From NCBI GenBank assembly GCA_008363385.1, contig RHKY01000001.1:186001-250000 (forward strand): a DNA stretch of 64,000 bases, in the 5' to 3' direction. Below the pieces are notes generated by a model. It searched no databases. It worked only from the letters and a program-made list of their open reading frames with translations, and was not told where the DNA came from. Origin of the DNA: Acidobacteriota bacterium (GTDB lineage: Bacteria; Acidobacteriota; Thermoanaerobaculia; UBA5066). The position numbers and the translations under genes are program-made. Positions 16,390-27,359 of the stretch are shown piece after piece (within the stretch, counting starts at the first letter, position 1; every line of letters starts with the position of its first letter).

Positions 16390-16935
16390 ATGGGCGGAGT
16401 TCTCAGGAAGGTCCTCTACCTGCTCGGGATCCTGGACGACCAGGACGTCGAGTGGATGGTCCGGAACGGATCCCGGAAGGAGGTCCCAGAGGGGACCGCG
16501 ATCATCCGGGAGGGGCAGCCGAGCGAGGCGCTCTTCTTCGTCCTCTCCGGGGAGTTCGGGGTCACGTCGGGGAAGATGAAGGGCGAGATCTCGCACGTCC
16601 TGGAGGGCGAGGTCGTCGGCGAGGTCTCCTTCGTCGACTCCAGACCCCCTTCGGCGACGGTCACGGCGAAGCGCGACTCGGTCGTCGGGGCCGTTCCCGC
16701 GGCGAAGCTGAGGCGGAAGCTGGAGGAGGACGCTGGCTTCGCCAGCCGGTTCTACAAGTCGATGGCGGTCACCCTGGCGGACCGGCTGCGGGTGCGGACC
16801 ACGATGGGGTACAAGGCCCCGGACGGGACCCAGATCGAGGACGACGAGGACGACATCGCTCCCGAGCAGCTGGACGCGCTCTCGATGGCCGGGAACCGCT
16901 TCGCGGAGATGAAACGCCGCCGCTGGGGAGCCTAG
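16390..16935 (+). CDS. Cyclic-nucleotide-binding domain protein of the exporter operon
   Basis: A 181-residue protein with a strong GGGAGGAGG site. It has a cNMP-binding beta-roll (EVPEGTAIIREGQPSEALFFVLSGEFGV, shown here as the general region of residues 30-60, then GEVVGEVSFVDSRPPSATV), but no DNA-binding helix-turn-helix follows; the C-terminal part is helical and acidic. It starts 31 bases after the second ABC gene, which itself begins with a similar domain, so a role in gating or localising the exporter is more likely than transcription control. Ligand specificity cannot be read from the sequence. Confidence 0.85.
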   Translation: MGGVLRKVLYLLGILDDQDVEWMVRNGSRKEVPEGTAIIREGQPSEALFFVLSGEFGVTSGKMKGEISHVLEGEVVGEVSFVDSRPPSATVTAKRDSVVGAVPAAKLRRKLEEDAGFASRFYKSMAVTLADRLRVRTTMGYKAPDGTQIEDDEDDIAPEQLDALSMAGNRFAEMKRRRWGA

Positions 16936-17301
16936 CCCGAGCCGTCCGCGGTCAGCCGCGGCCGCCCTGGTCTCGAGGTCCGGGGCGCCGCCCGGCTCGG
17001 CTTCGCTTGCGAGCCGGCCCGGGCTCCGGCGCCGGGCGCAGGGCGGACTCCGACCCGAGGGACTGCGCCCCGAAGACAGGCTTGACCGTGCGCCCGTCCC
17101 CGGAGCCCTTGCGGGGAGAAAGGTCCCCCAGAAGGACGAGGTCGCTCTGCCGACCCTTCCGCCGCGGAGTCTTTGCCACTGACCCTCCTGGGACCGCCCA
17201 CGCGTTCGGAATCCCCCGGGGAAGCCGCGGGCGGGAGGAAAAGGCCCGGATCGGCCGACCGGCCCGGGCCCCTCCACCGGACAGGGCCGCCGTCTTCCGA
17301 G
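16936..17301. other. Intergenic region without recognised gene
   Basis: 366 bases between the end of the exporter operon and the convergent lysine-rich gene. Only short GC-rich inverted repeats are visible. No credible ORF, RNA gene or T-run terminator was recognised. Confidence 0.4.
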
Positions 17302-17526
17302 CTAGCCCTTGATCCGACCGCCGCCGCTCGGCGGGGCGGCGGGCTGCGTGACGTCCGGCGCGGTCACGGCCGGCGGCGTCGCGGCCGCCGGCTTCTTGGG
17401 CGCGGCCATCTTCGGGGCGGCCTTCTTCGGGGCCGCTTTCTTGGGAGCGGCCTTCTTGGGGGCGGCCTTCTTGGGGGCCTTCTTCATGGGAGCGGCCTTC
17501 TTGGGGGCCGCCTTCTTGGTCGCCAT
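17302..17526 (-). CDS. Small Lys/Ala/Pro-rich, histone H1-like protein
   Basis: A 74-residue basic protein after a strong AAGGAGGAG site. Most of it is a run of KKAAPKK-type repeats (about residues 4-47), ending in an Ala/Pro/Thr-rich tail. Such sequences resemble the lysine-rich tails of bacterial H1-like proteins that bind DNA non-specifically. It stands alone between the exporter operon and a sigma54-type regulator. The repeat itself is low complexity, so family assignment beyond composition is not possible, but codon use, start and ribosome site support a real gene. Confidence 0.65.
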   Translation of the reverse strand: MATKKAAPKKAAPMKKAPKKAAPKKAAPKKAAPKKAAPKMAAPKKPAAATPPAVTAPDVTQPAAPPSGGGRIKG

Positions 17527-17801
17527 CGGCTCCTCCTTCTTTCGTTCGCTCCGTCGCCGGAGCGATACCGACCGTCTCGTGTCCCTCCCGCAGGTCACGC
17601 CCTGACCTCACTGGAATGCGCAGAGCGCCGCGGCCCCGGCGTCTCGTGCGGGCGGTTGTCGTGCGGGGGACTACGCAAGCGGCGGGCCAAGGGCGCCGGA
17701 GCGCGGGCCTGCCGAAGGAGCAGCCGTTCCGCGGACCGGGTCTCGGGAGGGGAGCCGGGAAGGCTGGACCGTTTCGATACGGCCGCCTCGTTTCGGCTAT
17801 C

Positions 17802-18785
<984 letters not shown>

Positions 18786-19016
18786 GCGTCTCGGTCACCT
18801 CGACGTCGTTCGCGACCGGGAGAGCGGCGCGAAGGCGGCTCGGACGGTCCGGGGTTGCCCTCCGAGTCCGGGCGCTCCCCCCCGCGACGATGCGGAGGAC
18901 GGAACCGGGGCCGCGCGTCGGCACGGCCGACGGGACGACGGGCGCCACGGGCGCGCTTGTATCCGTTCCACCACCGCCGCGTCAATGACCCGACGTCCGG
19001 CCGGTCCCCGGCCGCG

Positions 19017-20135
19017 TCAGACCAGCCCCCCGAGGAGCCTCGCCGCCGGGGCGACCCGGATCCCTTCCGGCGTGACGTGGTCCCTTCGGCCGGTCGCCGA
19101 GAGCTGCCAGGCCTCGGCCGACTTGAACCGCTGCCTGAGGTACCGGAGCGAGCGGTCCGTCTCGGCGTCGCCCCACTTCGCCTCGACGAGGAGGACCGGC
19201 TTGCGCCCCTCGACGACGACGAAATCCACCTCCCGGCCGTCCGTGTCGCGGAAGTAGGCGAGCTCCAGGTCCCGCCCGAGAGTGTCCTGCTGGTGGTGGA
19301 CCCACTTCAGGAGGTGGGCGGCCACGAGGTTCTCGAATCGGGCCGCGGGGTCCGGGACGAGGCTCCAGTCGAGGTGGTAGTGCTTCTGCGCCTTGCGGAT
19401 CGCGCGGATCCGCGGGGCGCCGAAGGGGGAAAGCCGGAAGATCGCGTAGAGGCGCTCGAGGACGGCGAGCCACGACGAGACCGCGCGGTGGCTCACCCCG
19501 AGGTCCTCTCGGAGGGCGTTGACGGAGAGCGGGGAGCCCACCAGCTCCGGCAGGCGGAGCATCAGCAGCTCGAGGTTGCCGAGGTCCTGGACCCGCTCCA
19601 GGCTCGTGACGTCCTCGCGGACGAGCCGCGTCCGGTACTCGCGGGACCAGCGCCGGGCTTCGACCTGGGACCCGCCCAGGTACGGCTCGGGGAAGCCGCC
19701 GAGGGCAAGCAGGTCCTTCAGGTCGGCGCTGGTCGCCAGCCCCAGCTCCCCGACGGAGAACGGGTGGAGCCTCAGGAGGTGGTACCGGCCCTGGAGCGAG
19801 TCGCCTCCGCGCCGGTAGAGGTCCAGCCGGGCGCTCCCGGTGACGAGGATCCGCTGGCCCTCGCGTCTTCCGTCCCAGAGCCCCTTGAGCCGGGCCCGCC
19901 AGCTCCGGTACTTGTGGACCTCGTCGAGGACCCAGAGGTTCGAGACGGGCATGCGGCCCCGGAGGATCCTCTCGCGGTCCTCGGGGACGTCCCAGCTGAG
20001 GTAGCCCGTGGACGCACCGGGGAGGCTCCGAGCCAGCGTCGACTTGCCGACCTGGCGGGGGCCCGCCAGGAAGACCATCTTCCGGGCCAGGTCGGAGGCG
20101 ACCTGCGGGGCGAGGTATCGGGGCCAGACCGCCAT
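19017..20135 (-). CDS. AAA ATPase with DUF4143 (AAA_14 family)
   Basis: A 372-residue protein with a P-loop AGPRQVGKST (about residues 24-33), Walker B-like LWVLDEVHK and sensor-like ILVTGSARLDLYRRGGDSLQGR, followed by a DUF4143 C-terminal region containing a PD-(D/E)XK-like core (GREVDFVVVEGRKPVLLVEAKWG). This family is widespread and of uncertain function; many members are thought to act like toxin-antitoxin or DNA-related modules, but evidence is limited. It stands as a single gene between an intergenic gap and the DUF218 gene. The start (ATG at 20135) has no strong ribosome site. Confidence 0.85.
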   Translation of the reverse strand: MAVWPRYLAPQVASDLARKMVFLAGPRQVGKSTLARSLPGASTGYLSWDVPEDRERILRGRMPVSNLWVLDEVHKYRSWRARLKGLWDGRREGQRILVTGSARLDLYRRGGDSLQGRYHLLRLHPFSVGELGLATSADLKDLLALGGFPEPYLGGSQVEARRWSREYRTRLVREDVTSLERVQDLGNLELLMLRLPELVGSPLSVNALREDLGVSHRAVSSWLAVLERLYAIFRLSPFGAPRIRAIRKAQKHYHLDWSLVPDPAARFENLVAAHLLKWVHHQQDTLGRDLELAYFRDTDGREVDFVVVEGRKPVLLVEAKWGDAETDRSLRYLRQRFKSAEAWQLSATGRRDHVTPEGIRVAPAARLLGGLV

Positions 20136-20231
20136 GCCGCTAGGCTACAGGCAATTTCACCACAAGGCAAAAACGTCTGCGGATCCCCTTGCTTGCACGC
20201 AAGAACGTCCGTGCCACCCGCCGCCCTCCCC

Positions 20232-21020
20232 TCACACCCACCCGCGCAGGCGGTACCAGAGGAGGCCGAGCCGCTCGTGGAGGGCGTCGTGCGAGAGGGC
20301 GAGGGCTCCCGGCTCGGGGAGGAACGCGCCCGCCGAGCGGACCCACGAGGACGGGAGCCCGGGCTCGGCGGTCGTGACGGAGAAGTCGGTCGGGGAGGGG
20401 TGGACGGTGAAGCCGGCGCGTTCGAAGACGGCGACGGCGCGCGGCATGTGGAGGGCCGAGGTGACGAGGAGGACGGTCCGGATCCCCTTCGGCCAGAGGA
20501 TCCGCTTGGCCCCGGCGGCGTTCTCGGCCGTCGTCCGCGAGCCGCCCTCCAGCAGGATCGCCTCCCTCGGGACGCCCCACTCCACGAGGAGGCCGAGCAT
20601 CTCATCGCTCTCGGGCCTGAGCGTCGGCGAGGACGGCAGACGTCCCCCGCAGGCCACCAGGATCGGGGCCTTCCCGGCCCTCTGGAGCCGGGCCGCGTGG
20701 AGGAGGCGGTCCGAGGCGTCCACCAGCTCGGCCCCCTGCCGCGGCGGGAGGGCCGAGCCGAGGCTTCCGCCCAGGACGACGATCGCGGGGGCGACGGGCG
20801 AGGCGGCCAGCGGTACGGGCGGATACCGCCGCTCCAGCGGGGCCGCCAGGAGCCCGGCCACGACGGGCGTCGAGAAGGCCCAGAGGACGACGAGCGACAG
20901 CACCCCGGCAACCACCGCCGCGCGGAGCTTCCGGAACCCGGCCAGGACGAGGGCCGAGAGCCCGAGGAGGACCGAGACCGGGAGCGGCATCAGGAGCGCG
21001 GCGAGGAGCTGGTAGGCCAC
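20232..21020 (-). CDS. DUF218 (YdcF/ElyC-like) membrane-anchored protein
   Basis: A 262-residue protein with two N-terminal membrane helices (about residues 5-27 and 33-55) and a DUF218 domain: AIVVLGGSL near residue 79, the conserved SRTTAENA segment, and LLVTSALHMPRA. E. coli ElyC and SanA, which influence envelope integrity and peptidoglycan precursor metabolism, are of this fold; the biochemical activity is not settled. It lies 7 bases downstream of the phosphofructokinase stop on the same strand, so the two are probably cotranscribed. Confidence 0.85.
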   Translation of the reverse strand: MAYQLLAALLMPLPVSVLLGLSALVLAGFRKLRAAVVAGVLSLVVLWAFSTPVVAGLLAAPLERRYPPVPLAASPVAPAIVVLGGSLGSALPPRQGAELVDASDRLLHAARLQRAGKAPILVACGGRLPSSPTLRPESDEMLGLLVEWGVPREAILLEGGSRTTAENAAGAKRILWPKGIRTVLLVTSALHMPRAVAVFERAGFTVHPSPTDFSVTTAEPGLPSSWVRSAGAFLPEPGALALSHDALHERLGLLWYRLRGWV

Positions 21021-21027
21021 GCCGTCC

Positions 21028-23298
21028 TCAGCGCGGGAGCTGCGGGCGCTCTGGGCGCTCCGGGCGCTGCGGCCCGGGGCGGTCGAGGGCGTGCGAGACC
21101 GGGCCGAGGGCGAGCCACCACTGCTCCCTCGGGCGCTGGAGGTCGATGTGGACCTTCTCGGGGAAGGCGGCGAGCGGGTGGAGGACGATCCGGCCCCCCT
21201 CCCAGCCCGCGTAGGCGGCGAGGGGCTCCGGCTTGCCGGCCTCCTCGGTGAGGACCTCGACCGCGCGGACCGACAGGCGCGTGGCCTGGATCCGGTCGAA
21301 CGGCGAAGGGTCGCCCCCCTGCTGGAGGTGCCCGAGGATCGCCTGCCTCGCGTCGAAGAGGCCCTTCCCCTCCTCCTCGAAGAGGCGCCTCAGGAAGTCG
21401 GTCGTGAAGACGGGGCTGGCGTTCTCGTTGCGGATCAGGAGGCCCAGGCGCTTGCCGAGGCGGAACCCCTCGACGAGGTCGCGGAGGTCCTCCTCGAGGC
21501 CCTGGAGCGTGATCCCCTCCTCGTGCGTGTAGATCCGCTCGGCCCCCGTGGCGATGCCGGCGACCGTCGCGAGGTACCCGCAGTGGCGCCCCATCACCTC
21601 GACGACGAAGCACCGGTTCCAGGCCACGGCCGACTGCTTGATCCGGTCCACGGCCCAGACGATGGCGTTCAGGGCGGTGTCGGCCCCGACGGAGTAGTCG
21701 GTGCCGGGGAGGTTGTTGTCGATCGCCGCCGGCAGGCAGAGGAGGGGGATCCTCAGCGCCGGGTGCTCCTCGCGGGCACGGAGGAGGAGGTGCGCCCCCT
21801 CGTAGGCGGCGAAGCCGCCCACGACGAGGAGCGCCTCCAGCCCCGCCTTCTCGGCGTTGCGCGCCAGCGCGGGGAGCTCCTCGGGCGACGGCAGGTGCCG
21901 GTTCGTCCCGAGCTCGGAGCCGCCGAGGGAGACCCAGCCGTGGACGTCCATCCAGTCGAGGTCGACGAGGTCGGTCCCTCCCGCGACGAGCCCCTGGAAG
22001 CCGTTCCGGATCCCGGTGACGCTGTGCCCCTGGTCGAGGGCGAGGCGCACCGCGGCCCTCACGCAGGCGTTCATCCCCGGCGCGGGGGCCCCGGCGGTCA
22101 GGACCCCGAACCGCAGCCGCCGCTGCCCGGGCTTCGGCGGGTGCGGCACGGCCCGGACGAGGGTGCGCATCACGCGCAGGGCGTTGCGGTAGCTCGAGCC
22201 GCGCAGCTCGAGCGCCCGGTCGAACTCCTTCGCCCCGACCGCCTCGCCGACCGCGCGGCTCTTCTGCACCGCCTCCATCAGCGGCACGCGGGAGAGCCGG
22301 TTGGCCCGCATGCCGAGGAGGAACGGCCCCTCGTCCTCGGTCTCCCCGAGGAGCTGGTCGACGGCGGCGTAGCCGAGGGTGGTCCCCATCAGGCGGTCGA
22401 AGGCGCTGGGCGTGCCGCCGCGCTGGACGTGCCCGAGGACGGTGACGCGGGCCTCGGAGCCGAGCCGCTCCTCCAGGAGCTTGCGGACCCGCTCGGCGTC
22501 GATCGGGTTCCCCTCCCGGTCGCGCGCGCCCTCGGCGATCACGACGGTCGTGTGGTTGCGGCCGGCGGCGCGGCTGGCGGCCAGCCGCTCGCACATGACG
22601 CTCTCCCAGTCGGCGGCCTCGGGCGGGGACTCGGGGATCAGGACCCAGCCGGCGCCCGTCGCCAGCGCGCTCATCAGGGCCAGGTACCCGCAGTCGCGCC
22701 CCATCACCTCCACGACGAACGTCCGCTGGTGGCTCGCGGCGGTGGAGGCGAGCGCGTCGATCGCCTCCACGATCCGGTGGAGGGCCGTGTCGGCGCCGAT
22801 CGACATGTCGGTGCCGGCGAAGTCGTTGTCGATCGACCCCGCGAGGCCGACGAGGGAGAGGCGAGGGTACGGGGCGGTCTCCTCCTCCGTGACCTCTCCC
22901 GCGGCCACCAGCTCCCTCAGCAGCGAGGCCCACTCCCGGCGGAGCGTGTCGGCCCCCGTCAGCGTCCCGTCTCCGCCGACGGCGATCAGGCCGTCGACCC
23001 GCTCCTTGACGAGGTTCCGCGCGGCCTGGCGCCGCCCCTCGCGCGTCCGGAACGCCGCGCAGCGGGCCGTGCCGATCGCGGTCCCGCCCCGGTGGAGGAT
23101 CCCGCCCACCGAGTCCCAGCTCATCCGGCGGATCTTGTCGCCGCCGTCCACGAGGCCCTGGAAGCCGTCCACGACGGCGAACATCTCGCAGCCGCGGGCC
23201 AGCCCTGTCCGCACCGCCGCCCGGACGACGGCGTTCATCCCGGGCGCGTCGCCGCCGCTCGTCAGGATCGCCAGGCGCCGGGTCTTCGGGCTCGACAT
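21028..23298 (-). CDS. Tandem (double-domain) 6-phosphofructokinase
   Basis: A 756-residue protein containing two full PFK-A domains in tandem, unlike the usual ~320-residue bacterial enzyme. The N-half (about 1-385) keeps catalytic features: LTSGGDAPGMNAVVR, GGDGTL for ATP, SIDND, and MGRDCGYLAL. In the C-half (about 395-730) the GGDG site has become GGFAA and IDND has become IDNN, while the sugar-phosphate motifs (GTDYSVGADTA, MGRHCGYLA) remain. This mirrors eukaryotic PFK, where the C-half turned into a regulatory domain. The N-half should phosphorylate fructose 6-phosphate with ATP in glycolysis, with the C-half possibly binding an effector. A GAGGAGGGC ribosome site supports the start. 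Confidence 0.92.
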   Translation of the reverse strand: MSSPKTRRLAILTSGGDAPGMNAVVRAAVRTGLARGCEMFAVVDGFQGLVDGGDKIRRMSWDSVGGILHRGGTAIGTARCAAFRTREGRRQAARNLVKERVDGLIAVGGDGTLTGADTLRREWASLLRELVAAGEVTEEETAPYPRLSLVGLAGSIDNDFAGTDMSIGADTALHRIVEAIDALASTAASHQRTFVVEVMGRDCGYLALMSALATGAGWVLIPESPPEAADWESVMCERLAASRAAGRNHTTVVIAEGARDREGNPIDAERVRKLLEERLGSEARVTVLGHVQRGGTPSAFDRLMGTTLGYAAVDQLLGETEDEGPFLLGMRANRLSRVPLMEAVQKSRAVGEAVGAKEFDRALELRGSSYRNALRVMRTLVRAVPHPPKPGQRRLRFGVLTAGAPAPGMNACVRAAVRLALDQGHSVTGIRNGFQGLVAGGTDLVDLDWMDVHGWVSLGGSELGTNRHLPSPEELPALARNAEKAGLEALLVVGGFAAYEGAHLLLRAREEHPALRIPLLCLPAAIDNNLPGTDYSVGADTALNAIVWAVDRIKQSAVAWNRCFVVEVMGRHCGYLATVAGIATGAERIYTHEEGITLQGLEEDLRDLVEGFRLGKRLGLLIRNENASPVFTTDFLRRLFEEEGKGLFDARQAILGHLQQGGDPSPFDRIQATRLSVRAVEVLTEEAGKPEPLAAYAGWEGGRIVLHPLAAFPEKVHIDLQRPREQWWLALGPVSHALDRPGPQRPERPERPQLPR

Positions 23299-23376
23299 GA
23301 GCGCCCTCCTCGCGCCGGGGACCGTCGCCGCGGCCCCGGCTCCGACATTCTAGGAGGCGGGTAACATCCGGCGGCC

Positions 23377-25184
<1,808 letters not shown>

Positions 25185-25188
<4 letters not shown>

Positions 25189-26111
25189 ACGGTCGGGACC
25201 TCTTCGGGCCGCGGTGGGGGCTGACGCTCCCGCTCTGCGGCCTCCACTTCGTCTTCTTCTTCCTGACGGTGGTCGACCCGCAGAGGGCCTACGCGATCTT
25301 CGCGTTCGTCCCCGGGCGCGTCCTCGTGGCGCCGTGGACGCTGGTGACGTACCAGTTCCTCCACTCGGGGCCCCTCTCGCTCTTCTTCGGCGCCCTGATG
25401 CTCTGGGTCCTCGGCAACGCGCTGGAGGAGGAGTGGGGGACGAAGGAGTTCACCCTCTTCTGGGCGGTGGCGACCCTCGGGGGCTCGGTCGCGGCCTGGG
25501 TCCTCGGCTTCCCGCTCGTGACGGACCCGTTCGTCGTCCCGGTCTCGATGCTCTTCGCCTACGCCTTCGTCTTCCCCGAGACGCGCTTCTTCCTCTTCTT
25601 CGTGATCCCGGTGAAGGTGGTCTGGCTGGCGTACCTGACGGCGGGCTTCCTGGCCTGGGGCTTCGTGAAGGACCTCCTCTCGGCGGGGGTCGGGGCGGCC
25701 CTCGTCCGCGTGCTGGGCGCCTCGGCGGGCTTCCTCTTCTTCTGGGTGAGGCACCACGGCAAGCACCGCGCCCGCAAGGCGGTGAAGGCGGCCGTGACGG
25801 GCGCGCGAGAGGCCGCGGCCGCTCGCGCCGACGAGGCGCTGGAGAAGCGGAACCGCGACCTCTTCCCGAAGGTGGAGGCCCTCCGCGCCGCCGCGCGGGG
25901 GGGCGAGCTCCCCGAGGAGATGAAGCGGCTCTCCTCGGACCTCGGCAAGCTCGTCGTCCCCGGCGTGAAGATCTGCAAGCCGGTCGACTTCAAGGGGGAC
26001 AAGGACCTCGTCTGCCTCCGGTGCGAGGGGTTCGCCGAGTGCTCGCTCCGGTACGTCGCCGGCAAGCCCGACGAGATCGTCGTGAAGGGCCGAGAGGGCG
26101 ACGGGCCGTAG
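25185..26111 (+). CDS. Rhomboid-like membrane protein lacking the catalytic serine
   Basis: GTG start overlapping the mutL stop, preceded by GGGAGG; 308 residues. Five or six membrane helices in the first ~190 residues follow the rhomboid/derlin pattern (a WTLVTYQFLHSGPLSLFFGALMLW-like helix pair at about 45-70, then GNALEEEWGTKEF). At the place of the catalytic GxSG motif the sequence reads VPVSMLFAY, and the final helix lacks a clear catalytic His, so it is probably a pseudoprotease. The C-terminal soluble part is basic and charged and ends with a Cys pair region (CLRCEGFAEC) that could bind metal. Its role is unknown; translational coupling to mutL may be incidental. Confidence 0.65.
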
Positions 26112-26123
26112 AATCCCGCCCCG

Positions 26124-26657
26124 ATGCCGCCCCTCCTCGCCGCCTTCGCCCTCCTCCTGGCCACCGCCGCCCAGCAGGTCCCCGGGGTGCCGCCTCCGCC
26201 GGAGGGGAAGTTCGAGCCCGAGCTGACGCAGGTGGCCGTCGAGCGGGCCAAGGCCGAGATGACGGCCCTCCTGGCCCAGCTCGACAGGGACACCACGCAG
26301 CCGCCGGCCGTGAAGGCCGACGTCAAGTCGAAGCTCTCGCGGCTGAAGGTGGCGATCTACACGTCGGGCAAGACGATGGAGGAGTGCGTCACCTTCTACG
26401 CCGACAGGGTGAAGGGCTCCTCGTTCCTCTTCGCCGAGCGGCAGGTCCTCCCCGACCTGCGCGAGCTCGCGGCGGCGGGGCGCTTCGCCGTCACGCCGAA
26501 GACGGAGGAGGAGTGGGGCGGCAAGAGCTACCGGTACGCCCGCTGGGTCCGCGAGGACGGCACCCTCTCCATCGACGTGGAGGACCACCTCCTCGACCCG
26601 CGCGACGGCGCCGTCACGAAGCGGACCGTCGTGATGGTCACGTCGGTGGGGGAGTAG
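26124..26657 (+). CDS. Small secreted protein of unknown function
   Basis: A 177-residue protein with a short signal peptide (LLAAFALLLATAAQ). The mature part is mixed alpha/beta with a helical first half rich in Lys/Glu and a segment TSGKTMEECVTFYADRVKGS; no family was recognised. The ATG lies 9 bases after TAGAAT, fitting a leaderless start, and 12 bases after the previous stop. It could be cotranscribed with mutL and the rhomboid-like gene or have its own promoter. Confidence 0.7.
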   Translation: MPPLLAAFALLLATAAQQVPGVPPPPEGKFEPELTQVAVERAKAEMTALLAQLDRDTTQPPAVKADVKSKLSRLKVAIYTSGKTMEECVTFYADRVKGSSFLFAERQVLPDLRELAAAGRFAVTPKTEEEWGGKSYRYARWVREDGTLSIDVEDHLLDPRDGAVTKRTVVMVTSVGE

Positions 26658-26675
26658 CCCTCCCGCCCTCGCGGC

Positions 26676-27140
26676 TCAGAACGCCGCGGCGATCGCCAGG
26701 ACGGCGAAGCCGAGGAGGGCGTTCACCGCCGACAGGCCGTCGAGGGCCCTCTGGGCCTTGACGAACTCCGGCCCCGGCGCCGCCCCGGGGGCGGGGGCGA
26801 GCTTGCCGATCTTCGGCGCCACGGCGAACGTGATCACGAACCCGATCACGATCATCAGCGCGAAGAGGGCGTGCTTGGCGAAGAGGAGGCGGCCCACCCC
26901 GGTCGTCGTCTCGGCGAGCATTCCCGAGGGGGTCTTCATCAGGCCCGTGACGAGGAGGAGCGCGACCGAGGTCCACGCCAGGAGGGTGAACCGCTTGGCG
27001 ATCGCCCCCATCAGACGGCCGCGCGCGGGCGCCTCGAGGGCCGAGAGGGCCGGCATCAGGACCGCCTTCATGAAGATCATGCCGCCGATCCAGGCGACGG
27101 TGGCGAAGAGGTGGACGAGCTGCAGGACGTAGGGCTTCAT
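26676..27140 (-). CDS. CopD/DUF2269-like four-helix membrane protein
   Basis: A 154-residue protein with four predicted membrane helices and an N-terminal segment LVHLFATVAWIGGMIFM, typical of CopD-like and related small membrane proteins with an early His in the first helix. A second His lies in the third helix (LFAKHALFALMIVIGF), so haem or metal binding is possible. It is preceded by GGAGACCCC-type purine spacing and stands as a single minus-strand gene convergent with the preceding secreted protein. No copper-resistance genes are adjacent, so the function is open. Confidence 0.7.
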   Translation of the reverse strand: MKPYVLQLVHLFATVAWIGGMIFMKAVLMPALSALEAPARGRLMGAIAKRFTLLAWTSVALLLVTGLMKTPSGMLAETTTGVGRLLFAKHALFALMIVIGFVITFAVAPKIGKLAPAPGAAPGPEFVKAQRALDGLSAVNALLGFAVLAIAAAF

Positions 27141-27310
27141 CGGGGTCTCCTCCGCGCGTTCCTCCGGGCCGGAGGAGCCCTCCGCCGTCCCGGACGTCGT
27201 TCGTTCGGGACAGGAGACGCACCGGGCCGCCGCGAGGTTCCCTCCGCCGTATGACCCAGGTCATACGGCCGCTCGCTTTCCGTGCCTCGCGGCCTTTGTC
27301 CGGAAACGAA

Positions 27311-27336
27311 GAGGGCCGCGGTCGCCCGCGGCCCTC
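27311..27336 (-). terminator. Terminator hairpin after the DUF-type membrane protein gene
   Basis: A perfect 11-bp stem, GAGGGCCGCGG (27311-27321) and CCGCGGCCCTC (27326-27336), with a four-base loop. On the minus strand it lies just after the stop at 27360 and is followed by CTTCGTTT, a moderate T-rich tail. Confidence 0.7.
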
Positions 27337-27359
27337 CCGGGATGCCGGAGGGGGGAGGT

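Noticed and set aside
1-16935. YcaO cyclodehydratase or lasso cyclase
   Set aside because: Looked for because of SagB and B2-like genes, but no ORF in the window shows their motifs.
17395-17520. Tandem DNA repeat or CRISPR-like array
   Set aside because: The periodicity is that of the KKAAPKK codons in a real gene; there are no spacers.
20990-22933. Minus-strand ORF of 647 codons overlapping PFK
   Set aside because: A frame-shifted shadow of phosphofructokinase with Arg/Gly-rich content.
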